Part shown: positions 36,061-46,923 of the stretch, one piece after another | Layout: the number at the start of each line of letters is the position of its first letter | Numbering within the stretch: position 1 is the stretch's first letter | Assembly: GCA_014529385.2 (NCBI GenBank) | Contig: CM043945.1 | Coordinates: 155,080,241-155,144,240 of the forward strand | From: Adiantum capillus-veneris | Lineage: Eukaryota; Streptophyta; Polypodiopsida; Polypodiales; Pteridaceae | Direction of reading: 5' to 3' | DNA length: 64,000 bases | The notes under the pieces: model-generated | The model's input: only the letters and a program-made list of their open reading frames with translations | Told to the model about the DNA's origin: nothing | The model's database searches: none | Made by a program: the position numbers and the translations under genes

Positions 36061-37127
36061 GAGAAAGAACACCCCCACCCCGAGCACCAAACCCACCAAC
36101 ACAAATTCTATGTCCACCCCAGACACCATTACAAGCATCCATTCCACCTCTTCCACCATCCCCACCACCTGATCGCCCTGTAAACATCATAAGGCTAGAA
36201 GAGAAAGGAAAAGCCGTAGTAGTGGATCCACCCAGAGCAAAGGAGAGGGACAAGGGTAAGGAGAAGGTAACCTTTTTAGAACCACTTGAAGCCATGACTG
36301 TGAAAACAGCTAGGAGGGAGAAATCTACACAATCAGATGATGAGAGAAGCATGAGAGGAGAAACTAGCAAGAGGCCATCCAGGCCACGACGGAAATTGGG
36401 CATCACCGACTTCCAGCTAGGGGAAAGTTCTAAGCCCTATGATCTAACATTGGATGTGGCAGAGCAAGGACCAAAGATTACATGGCCACAACTGCTACAT
36501 CTTGTACCTAAAGTAAGGAGACAATGGTCTAAAATGGTAAGTACAAGACGCTCCAAAACAAAAGTAGCCGGAGCAATTTCGGGATGCAACATGGATGACA
36601 TCCTTCCAATTGTCGACGTAAACATAAAAGGAAAGAGGGCTGGAAACACCTACATTGATGGAGGTGCACAAATCTGTGTAATGAGCAAAGCTATGATGCT
36701 TCGATTAGGGCTCGAGGTTGACAGGCCTTCTCCATGCAAGGCAAAGATGGCAAACAACGCAAAAGTAAAGTGTGTGGGTGTGGTAAGTGCCGTGAAAATC
36801 AAAGCTTTCAACACTGAGGTAGAGGTAGATGTTTTTGTAATGCCTACTAAGGGGGAGGGCTATCCACTAATTTTGGGAAGGCCATGGTTGATGGCCATGA
36901 AGGCAAAACAGGACTGGGGTACTGGCCTTCTACGCATGACCGGTAAGAAAGGGGAGACAATCTACTACAACATGAGGATTGGCAAGCAGAAGCAAATGAA
37001 TCTGGAAACATCGGCAGATGAAACCACTAGCGAATCTTCCAGTTCTGAGGAGGAGACCACATCCACCGACGAAAGTGACAGTTCCATTGATGTGATGGGT
37101 ATCATTATGAAGGATCCACAAAGGTAA
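36061..37127 (+). pseudogene. Gypsy protease region
   Basis: A Pro-rich and charged linker (36,061-36,560) leads to a retropepsin domain. The active site is YIDGGAQICVMS, with D-G-G in place of the more usual D-S/T-G; GYPLILGRPWL follows as the flap-to-C-terminal motif, and MKAKQDWG closes the domain. An acidic Ser-rich tail (TTSESSSSEEETTST) precedes a stop at 37,125. A one-base frameshift near 37,120 separates it from the polymerase frame. Confidence 0.8.
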
Positions 37128-38671
37128 GCACAACTGGTGATCCATCACCAAAAGGGCAACCCAATGAAGAGGAGAGCAAATCACCTGGCCTAGGAGGAAG
37201 TAGGTTGAAGGGTATGTTGTCTACGAAATTAACACTTGAAGAGAAAGATAGTTTTTTGCAAATGTTGATGGGATTTCCTAACCTGTTCATTGACAACTAT
37301 GAAAGAATCACAGGCATTACAGTGGTGGAACATCATATTAAGCTGAAGGAAGGGGTAAAACCAGTTGTGCAAAAGCTACGACGACTGGGGGTCATACAAG
37401 AAAAGGCACTCTTGGCCGAGGTAAGGAAACTGCTGGAGGCGGGATTCATCTATCTTGTAGAAAACTCAGAATGGGTGTCACCCGTAGTGGTGACGCCTAA
37501 AAAGAATGGTAAGTGGAGGGTCTGTGTTGACTACAAACCACTAAATGCAGCTACAAAGAGAGACCACTTTCCTCTCCCTTTCTTGGATGAAATTCTGAAT
37601 GAAGTAGCGGGTTTTGAATGCTATACCGTCTGTGATGGTTATTCAGGATACTTTCAAATACGCATAGCCTTGGAAGATTAGCTAAAAACCACTTTTATCA
37701 GGCCATGGGGTTGTTTTGCATACAGGGTTATGCCATTTGGTCTCACAAATGCACCTGCCACATTCCAAAGATATGTCACATATGTTTTTCAACCGTTCTT
37801 TGGAACATCCATAAGAGTGTTCATTGATGATTTTTGTATATATAGCTCCCGTATTTCACATTTAGAAAAGGTAACTGAAGGTTTGGCCAGGTTGCAGAGC
37901 CTAGGTGGGCAATTAAATGTGGATAAATGTCACATTGGGGAGAGTAAAGTCATTCTACTAGGCCATGAAATTTCAGCAAGAGGTATCAACGCCGACCCAA
38001 GTAAGGTGTCCGCACTCATAGCCCTACCTTCACCAACGACTGCACGTCAACTGGTCTCTTTTCTACAGAAGGTGAGGTACTTAAGTAGATTCATACATCT
38101 ACTATCACAACTTGTTCTACCACTGCAACAACTCACTCAAAGATCAACTTTCACTTGGGACGAGGAAAGCGAACATCACTACAACAAGGTAAAGGAGGTC
38201 TTAGCCACTCTGCCAACTATCTCACCACCTAAGTGGGATGAAAAATTATATGTCACCTCAAGTGTTGGTGATGACTCATTGGGGGCTGTGCTACTCCAAA
38301 AGGATACGACGACATCTTTCATGAGGCCAATCTACTTCTCTAGTCGAATGATGACAGCAGGAGAGAAAGGTTTCACCCATGTGGAACACTTAGTCCTAGC
38401 TCTTAGATTTGCAACTACAAAGTTTAGGTCATATTTGCTGCCTAAGCAATTTGTGATTCTAACCACGGATGAAATATTTCCCTATGTTGTACAACACATG
38501 GATGTGTCTGCTAGAATTACTAAATGGCTAGTTCGTCTGCAAGATTTTGACTACACGGTACAGGTAGAAAGCACGACAAGGGCAAGTTTGGGGGGACTCA
38601 TGACCTACCAAGTCTTTGAAGGGAAGGAGAAGCAATCTAAGGAAGGAGAAGTCCGATTACCTCCAGTATGA
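37127..38671 (+). pseudogene. Gypsy reverse transcriptase and RNase H
   Basis: The frame opens with IKLKEGVKPVVQKLRRLG, then SPVVVTPKKNGKWRVCVDYK, CDGYSGYFQIRIA (first Asp), a TAG at 37,679-37,681, and VMPFGLTNAPATFQ. The active site is VFIDDFCIYS. FTWDEESEHHYNKVKEVL and HVEHLVLALRFATTKFRSYL mark the connection and first RNase H. The latter is degenerate: the expected TDH reads TTDEI. A TGA at about 38,669 ends this block and the frame resumes at once. Confidence 0.87.
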
Positions 38672-40468
38672 CCGATGGTAGAAGGAGCATACTCTCTCTA
38701 CTTTGATGGAGCCTACAAGCGAGCGTCCGACAAAGCAGCTGCAGGCATAGTGGTCTTTGATGACAAAGGGACAAAGGTATTTTCGTTGGGCCAATTGTTA
38801 GATTCACATTCTAACAATGAAGCTGAGTATGCAGCACTAACCAAGGGTCTACAATGGTGCGTCTCACAAGGTGTACAACGCCTTAATGTATTTGGGGATG
38901 CTCTACTTCTGGTAAGGCAAGTAAATGGAGCGTGGACATGCAAGAATCCTAGTTTAAGGACTCACTTAAGTAGTTTAAAAACCTTGTTGGGTAAGTTTGA
39001 AGAAGTTCAAATACACCATATCCCAAGGGCTCAAAACCAAGAAGCAGATGCCCTAGCAAGTGAAAGACTACAGGAAGTGGTGGTTGGAGCAATAAAACTA
39101 AAGCTCCCTCTATTTCAAGGAAGTGATTCCTTGCCTGACATCATGCATTTTTTGGAAACAGGGGAATGCCCATCAGATTTAACAAAGGGACAGAAGCAAT
39201 GGCTGACGCGGAAGGCCATAAGGTATCGACTCATCAATGATGGTTTTTACTATAAGGGTAAGGACCAAATACTCAGGAAGGTCCCTCTCTCTCACGAAAT
39301 CACGGTAGTAATTGCTAGCTGTCACGACGGGGTTTGTGGTGGTCACTTTGCCCTAGACATAACAAGTAGGAAAATCTTGCAGGCAGGCTTCATATGGCCT
39401 AGCCTCAACCGTGATGTACACCATTGGTGCAAAACGTGTAAGTTGTGTCAAAATGCCGGCACTAGGTCACTTATGCCTGAACCACAGACACCTATTCTCT
39501 CATATGGCCCATTTGAAAAATGGGGTATCGATGCCATTGAGCCATTACCTAGGGCCAACTCAGGAAAATTCTACATTATCATGGGGGTAGACTACATGAC
39601 TAGATGGGCAGAAACTACAGCCACCACTAGAATCACAGCAGTAGAGGTAGCTAAATTTATCTACGAGCACATATGCTGTAGGTTTGGCACACCTTTAGAG
39701 ATCATCTCTGATAGAGGGCCAGGTTTCAGAGCAGACTTGGTAGGAGAATTAATGCAAAAACTGGGCATTACAAGGAGGCACTCTTCACCATATTACCCTC
39801 AATGTAATGGCCTAGTTAAAAAGGTAAATGGAATGGTTTCTAAAATTATTACCAAGCAGGTAAACAATCATCCCGGAGACTGGGATAAGTATCTACTACC
39901 AGCTTTATGGGCCTACAGAACTTCATTTCGTACATCCTTGGGATTCACACCGTATCATCTAGTATTTGGTAAGGAAGCAATCTTGCCCATTGAAGTGTAA
40001 CTACAAAGTCTCAGAGTAATGGCAAGCCAGCTTCAACATCCCAACATGCATTTGAGAGATCACATCATCAACTTGGAAAGACTGCAGCTGGACAGAGAAG
40101 AAGCAATAAATTATTATGCAGCACAAGCAGAGCATAGACGGCTTAGCTTTAACGAGCATCTCCAGAAAAAAGAATTGAAGAAAGGAATGTTGGTGCTCCG
40201 CTACGACAATCGCTTCGACACGCGCAAGGATAAGAAACTCCTGCTCCGATGGGAAGGCCCTTTCATCATCAGGAAAAAGTATGCCAATGGAAGCTACCAG
40301 CTTATGGAGGCTGATGGAAAACTTCATAAAACCAGGGTAAATGGTTGGCGACTTAAACCTTATTTTCTTCGATTTGACCAGGCTCCACCAATTGACATTC
40401 CAGATGAGGACACACCATCAACCGCCACCTCCGATGATAATGATCAAACAGATGAGCTAGAGACATGA
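38672..40468 (+). pseudogene. Gypsy second RNase H and integrase
   Basis: Second RNase H (archaeal-like): LYFDGAYKRASDKAAAGIVV (Asp), SNNEAEYAALTKGL (Glu), NVFGDALLLVRQVNG (Asp) and NQEADALAS (Asp), so all four acidic residues remain. Integrase: an HHCC zinc site (CHDGVCGGHFAL to KTCKLCQ), KWGIDAIEPL (Asp) and IISDRGPGF (Asp). NGLVKKVNG has Lys where the catalytic Glu is expected. A TAA at 39,998-40,000 breaks the frame in IEV-stop-LQSLRVM, after which a chromo-like basic C-terminus (LLRWEGPFIIRKKYANGSYQ) runs to 40,468. Confidence 0.87.
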
Positions 40469-40480
40469 ATGCCTCTAGCC

Positions 40481-40496
40481 AAAAGGGGAGGGCTAA
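40481..40496 (+). promoter_or_regulatory. Polypurine tract
   Basis: AAAAGGGGAGGGCTAA directly before the TGATGG of the right LTR; it primes plus-strand DNA synthesis. Confidence 0.8.
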
Positions 40497-41801
40497 TGAT
40501 GGGGGCTTTTCACAAGCCAAGCTCCCATACCCCTCTTCTCTCGTCCCCACCCCATGAAAACCCCCTTTTAGGGAGGGAGTGATAAAAGGCATTGGAAAAA
40601 GTAAGAAAAAAATAAAGTATGATTATGTAAATATATAAGAAAGGTAAAATAGGCCACCTCATGCCTGCGGGGTAGCCCATCCCCACCTTGCCTCTTTTTT
40701 TCTTCATTGTTGCCCCACCGTGTGTCCCTTTTCCTCTCCTCCACTCAAAAGGTCAACCCCCTCTCTCTTCCCCTTGTCCTTTCTCCTTTCTCTCTCCCCT
40801 CAAGCTACCCCACCTCTCACCAATAACGCATTATAACGCACCCTAACTCACATGCAACTTACCCTATCTTCCAAAATAGTATACCCCACCCCCTCTTTCT
40901 CTCTCCTATCATATCCCATGACCCAAATACCCTCCTCTCTCTCTAAATGGCTCCATGTCTCTTGTCTTGTAGCTAAATAACCTCCCCCACACTCACACAC
41001 ACTCAGTTTCACTGAAAAAGGTGCCCACAGACCCATCCCCACCCGGTGCTTACCTGATTTTTCTTGTGTTCACACACATCTACACACAGATTCACCTCTG
41101 AACACACTCCCCTCTCTCCCCTCTTGTAATTACTTTATTCTCCATGTCACCTCTCACTTTTTTTCATCAACCCATCTCTCTCTCTTAGTCTCTCTGTCAT
41201 GAGACTGCTGCTCTGGCACATATACACACAGCTAGACAAGTGGGGCCCACAGTCACATGGCCTATGTAGATAATGATTTCTTCATTTCTAAATTCTAGAA
41301 ATTTTTCCCCCTCCTCCCCTATATAAAGAGGGGTCACCATCACACTAATGACACACACAACATCACCAAAGAACACACTATGCACTGTGTGTGCCTAGTG
41401 CACACACACACACCCACACCATCACCATCACCGCAATCACCATGCTTGTCTTGAGCATGACCTCTACACCCTTGGCTATGGAAGATGAAGGGCAACTAAA
41501 TGAAGGATGATGGCCATAACCCTCGTGCGAGTCTTCGCCATCAACTCCCACCTATCTGCCATGTGCTCTACCACTCTCTCCCTTCTCATTCCCCTACCCT
41601 ATGCTCCCCATTTCATCGCCTTATTCTCTAAATAAAGCTTGAGGTTTTGTGAGTATGTCTTCTTGAAATGTTTTGCCCATGTGAGGTGTGCGGAATCGCC
41701 ACCTAGTCTTGTGTTTGGAGTGAGCTTGTGTATGTGTGAAGGGTGTGCGGATTCGCCATCCTTTTGTGGTGCCTAAGTACTAAGCCGCTATACCCCCTCC
41801 C

Positions 41802-41842
<41 letters not shown>

Positions 41843-42052
41843 TGATCTCATTCCCTTTCCTCTTCATCATTACTCCCAAGCATCCATCTCTCTTGGATGA
41901 AAACTTTGTTATGGTGGTGTGTTGTTTGCGTCTTAGCCGCTGAAGCTAGGTGGTGCCCCATGTTTGCTTTACCATGACAGGCTCGAGGCGCGCCATTCGG
42001 TCCCCGGTGTTTTAGAGGCCGTCGGGGTTCGGGGTTCGCTTTGCTCCCGTCA
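40497..42052 (+). mobile_element. Ty3/gypsy LTR, right copy
   Basis: 1,556 bp, same length and nearly the same sequence as the left copy, starting TGATGGGGGC and ending GCTCCCGTCA. ACAT follows at 42,053. It has the same TATA (about 41,320) and AATAAA (about 41,632) signals. Scattered single-base differences and small indels suggest an old insertion, or exchange between LTRs. Confidence 0.9.
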
Positions 42053-42903
42053 ACATGTAAAGGTAGGTTATCCCTTGCTGGTCTTGATTGGTTTTTGTGC
42101 CGACGGGTTTTTTTTCCGACTCTTATCACTATCTAGTAGTGGTATATTGGATAAAGTTGACTGGCTTTTTCGAGTGGAAATGCTGGCAGATTAAACGAAT
42201 GCCTAGACTGAATGGCTGATGGTAAAAGGTGCTTCTTTCTGTTGATTATGGTCTCGAATCATTACTGTGGGTGCTTTTGAAGAGAAGATGTGACTGAAAG
42301 ATTGCTATAACTCACTAAACTAGGTTTATTGGAAATTTTTTTATGATGGAAATACTGGTAGAAGAGACAGCCATGCCAAATGATTGTTGAATCTGATTAA
42401 AAAATACTAAAACCTGACTTCACAGTAACATAAGAAACAATTGGTATAGCGTGAACAATATTCTGGGCTATAAAAACTTCATTTAAAACTTCGAAAGAAA
42501 AGAAATGAACTTGAACTAAAACTGGAAAGTTTTTCTGGAAATAAATATTACTAATCACTTTGAACTCTAGCAGCATGATTTTTCTTTTTCTGATACCTTG
42601 GTGACATGGATGACAACTAGGTCACCCCAATTACCTACAATGTTGTTTGGAAGCTAACGAATGGTTTGTTTTCTTACTGTGGATGTAGGTAAGGGTGTCC
42701 TTTCCTTGGGTATTGATTTAGAAGAAGAAGTGATGTACCTGTAACTATTGGACTATAACAGGACCTTCCTACCCTTTAAATGGCTTGTTACTATGATGTA
42801 TTTGCTTTGGATAAACTGTCGAAAGTAATACATGACTTTGTACTGTATCTGTAGGCCAGGTCTTTGTAGAATATCTCATGTGTTATGTATACTGTTAATA
42901 GTT

Positions 42904-42984
<81 letters not shown>
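42053..42984 (+). repeat. Penelope-like element, right long repeat, right part
   Basis: Continues the right repeat interrupted at 31,714 and matches 25,080-25,951. It ends in a 77-base CT run (42,908-42,984), after which flank sequence begins with a CAGGGATCAC hairpin. Confidence 0.8.
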
Positions 42985-42987
<3 letters not shown>

Positions 42988-42995
42988 TTTTTCAG

Positions 42996-43055
42996 GGATC
43001 ACAGCGCGTGGCTCAGGTTTGACATGGGATAATAGCCTATTGCGCATCGTGATCC
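42996..43055. repeat. 60-bp hairpin repeat H3 (copy of H1)
   Basis: Same loop as H1 with small changes in the right arm (GCGCATCGTGATCC). Confidence 0.8.
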
Positions 43056-43187
43056 ACAAGTGGAAGGAGGAAAATTAGAAATTTACTTCAAGCCTTTTAG
43101 GCAACAAGCCCCAATTTTATTGATTATTTAATTGAGTATAAAGTAGTAATCTTGAGATGTAGAATACTCTCTCTCTCTCTCTGTCTG

Positions 43188-43259
<72 letters not shown>

Positions 43260-43262
43260 TAT

Positions 43263-43323
43263 GGATCACAGCACGCGGACACAAAAGCAAGCAAAGAGAA
43301 TAGTCTATTGCGTGCCGTGATCC
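43263..43323. repeat. 61-bp hairpin repeat H4 (copy of H2)
   Basis: As H2 but with GGATCACAGCACGCG as left arm, one mismatch in the stem. Confidence 0.8.
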
Positions 43324-43343
43324 ATTTTGTGGCATCCCTCTCT

Positions 43344-43344
43344 T

Positions 43345-43415
<71 letters not shown>

Positions 43416-43519
43416 CTTCCTCTTTCAAACCAAGCAAGGCTTCAAAAATACTATCTCTCACACTCTCTCTCTCTCTATCTCTCTCTGTCTTTCTCTTCCA
43501 GACCTAACAGACAATCACC

Positions 43520-43565
<46 letters not shown>

Positions 43566-43773
43566 TTTTCTCTCTTCATCCTTAAAAATACTATGGAAAT
43601 ACCTCTCTTGGTGGATTTCAAATGGAAGAAAACGCGTGTAGGAGCCTTGCGCCTTGGTTGCAGAGGATGTCATGGCTGTAGGTGTCTCATTGTCTCTCTC
43701 TATCTCTCACAGAGGTCATCTTTTCTGTTAGTTGTCTCCCTCTCCTTCTTGCAGAGGTCGTCTATGTCGGCTT

Positions 43774-43822
<49 letters not shown>

Positions 43823-43860
43823 ATTTCACTGTATCTCTCTCTCTCTCTCTCTCTCATATC
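43344..43860. repeat. CT-rich microsatellite cluster
   Basis: CT runs at 43,344-43,407, 43,521-43,560 and 43,770-43,856 separated by short unique pieces. Ser-Leu frames here are artefacts. Confidence 0.95.
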
Positions 43861-44415
43861 ATGATATCAAGTGTGCATTTGTTACTATAAATGTACACAT
43901 ATTTTTGGGTTGTTAAAAATCACTTATTTGGTCATACCACCCATTAAATGCATGTCCTTGTAACATGTGTTCAATATATGCAGCTCACATCGTTAAAAAT
44001 GCCAATGGTAATATCTATTATTGCATGAAAAGGGGAGAGGAGAGAGAGAATAACTTGAGAGGGAGATAGAGGCTAGAGAGAGAGTGTGTGTGAGAGAGAG
44101 ATATTAACTCGTGTGGTCAAGCTAATTACAGACCTCGAGAGAGACAGAGATAAAGGCTTGAGAGATAGAGAGACAAAGTGAGGGAGTGGGAAAGAGATAC
44201 CTAAGAAGGCCTCTACCTCCTTCAAGGTGCAAGAATCAGAAGGTTGAAGACTCAAAACTACATTCCCAGTCATGAACCTCTACTCCAGCAACAATGTCTA
44301 GTCCTCGCAAAGGTAAAGTCAATCTCTTCAGTTTCATTATGTCCTTAGTTTAGTTGTGTTTTGGGATTTTGCTTCAAAATGTAAAAGATCATTTCACCAT
44401 TCAAAAACCATCATT

Positions 44416-44476
44416 GGATCACGGCACGCCGGTAACGTTATGGAGATTCGTTTACATACTCCGCACGCCGTGATCC
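44416..44476. repeat. 61-bp hairpin repeat H5 (gene C intron 1)
   Basis: Arms GGATCACGGCACGCC and CACGCCGTGATCC. The loop differs from H1 and H2. Confidence 0.85.
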
Positions 44477-44550
44477 TCTTCTAATATTTACAAAGGGATT
44501 TTTTGTATAATAATATTGTAGGTATTTTAATACATGAAAGCCTACTAAGT

Positions 44551-44611
44551 AGATCACGACGCGCCAACAGAGTTTTTAACGTTATTTTACATACTCCACG
44601 CGTTGTGATCC
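44551..44611. repeat. 61-bp hairpin repeat H6 (gene C intron 1)
   Basis: Arms AGATCACGACGCGCC and ACGCGTTGTGATCC; the C-to-T change in one arm leaves G-U pairing in RNA. It lies 135 bases after H5, with related spacer sequence. Confidence 0.8.
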
Positions 44612-44700
44612 TCTTTTGATTTTGTACAAACGTATTTTTTTTTTAATACAATTGCTTTGATGTATTGGTAGCTATTCTATTTTATGAAAGACCATTAAGT

Positions 44701-44761
44701 GGATCACGGCGCGCCTATAGCTGTGTGGATTTTTGTTTATGTATTCTTTGCACCATGATCC
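44701..44761. repeat. 61-bp hairpin repeat H7 (gene C intron 1)
   Basis: Left arm GGATCACGGCGCGCC; right arm GCACCATGATCC is more decayed. It lies 150 bases after H6, again with a similar AT-rich spacer (TATTTTATGAAAGNCCATTAAGT type). Confidence 0.8.
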
Positions 44762-46216
44762 ACTTGTATGGATTTTACTCCTCACAAATATAACCTAGTT
44801 TTGCATTTAATCCATAGTAATCCTTATTTTATTTTCTATATGATTAGTTGGTAATAATTGTGAGATACATAGTTATAATTTGTTCAAAACTTATATGATC
44901 ATTTGGTGCTCTTCTTTTTATATATGTTTGTTGAAACTTATATTTGTGAGTATGAAATAAATGACAGGTTTAAGATCACATAGGAGGAAGAGGCAAAAAA
45001 TAGATCCCGAGTGCATTGTTGGCCAAGGAAAACTTCCAAGAAGATTGTCGGAGTTGTTTAAAAAACCAATGAAGAGGAATGTAGACTTCACAGAACCCAT
45101 TGATATAACTTCTGTAGAGCCTGCCATTAGTTTGGAGGAGCCTTCTCTAGGTTTGGAGGAGCCTGATACTGACCCATCTGTAGGAATGGAGTCCCCTTCT
45201 ACTCCAAAATTTACTGTACCCAACTCACTTAAGAGAGAAGTGGATTTTTCAGCACCTACTTTGTAGAGTGCCCAATGTGTTGCAACAATCCAAAAGAAAA
45301 AAGAGACAGTTATTTATGAAGACCCTACGGTGATTGATGAAAGGCTTTTAGATTTTGCAGTTTTGTTTGGGGCTGGTGATAAGTTTGATTTGGTCTCTTG
45401 CATTTTTAATGCTCCATTTAATCTTGATGTGTTTATAGCTGAACAGAGTGAACACTTGAAGCTGGAACAAGAGAAGTTTGACCTTCACACTCAAGAGGGC
45501 GGGGTTAGTGTTGGTGAAATGGTGGTAGTCCATTTAAAAGATTGTGATCCTAAAAGACATTCTTACAAGAAGTATAATCAATTGCCTCTTATGTACACGC
45601 CCCATTGGTGCAGTTTACATGATTGGGAGTGCAAGCGGATTCAAGAATCCTTTGGATTTCTAATATTTTTAAATGGATTATTTACAAGTCTTATGAAAGA
45701 TCCTAAGGAGGTCATGGAGGAACAATATTTACCAGCACATAAAAAAGAGGAAAAGAATGAGGAATATATTGAAGTGACAGAGATAGAGGAGTCCATTGAA
45801 CTTGAAGAAGAAGCAAAAGAGGTGAAACGAAGCAATCTTCTCTCAGTGAAAACCTCAGATATCAAGCTACCTCTAGATGTGTCAGGTTTCAATCAGTAGC
45901 AAGCCACCTTAATTGCTACCAGGAGTGCCAAAGTTTAAATTTGAAGATAGGTCGTACATTTTCCTTCATGATATACAAAGTATTTTTTGTTTGCGGGAGG
46001 ACTTTGCACTGGCCACTATCTCCAAGTATCAAGAGGAGAGGAATGGATTTGTTTCAGATGACAGTAGTGATGACGAGGCAATGGAGATCTCCAGTAACCC
46101 ACTGGAGTGCCTTAAACTCTGCTTTGAAAAGGCAAAAAATTAGATCAGTCAACCTATGGAAGGATGAGCTTTTTTGCGAGATGAGAGTTTCATGGTATAA
46201 AATCCTGCCCACCCTT

Positions 46217-46343
<127 letters not shown>

Positions 46344-46923
46344 AAACACTTCTTTTGTTTACAGTCATGGACTGCTGAAAAGCACGACTTTCTTCATCGT
46401 TGACGAAGAAGACTTTCTGTGGTAGGGATGCAACTTTAGGACAATATCTTCCTAGTTTATGCAAGGCACCCACCCTAATCTTCCACAATGGAATGTCAAA
46501 AGAGGGGAATACTACAACCTATGCTTTCAAGACATTATCTCGCTTATTAGATGGTCCAATGCTACCACAAAATGCTAACAAAGTTATCCTTGTCGACAAG
46601 GTTTTTGGGAGAGAATGTTTTGGTTACTCTCCAGGATAATTTGGGGGCCCTGCAGCATATTACTACACATAAACAACAATGGCATTATCTTTAGGGAAAG
46701 AAAACCCTACTGAACTCTTGCAGTATGGCAAACATTTAATGATCAGATACAAGGACGAGGTTCCAAATGATATTTGCAAATCATCAAAATGTTGAAATAG
46801 TTGTGCTACATATTGAATTTAATTCTATAGGCCTTTGTGGTACATCTGATAATCTAAACTCTAACTCTCTTGTTCCACCGACGATTGGCATATTGCATTG
46901 TCTCTCTCCACCTGATTTGACTT

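Larger units (their letters stand above)
34897..40496 (+). mobile_element. Ty3/gypsy (Tat-like) internal region
   Basis: Plus-strand order: gag, protease, reverse transcriptase, RNase H, a second RNase H of the archaeal-like type, integrase, then a purine-rich tract before the right LTR. Two RNases H in a row are a hallmark of the plant Tat lineage. All frames are broken by a few stops and frameshifts. The first 5' part, including the primer-binding site, is replaced by the duplicated flank. Confidence 0.88.
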
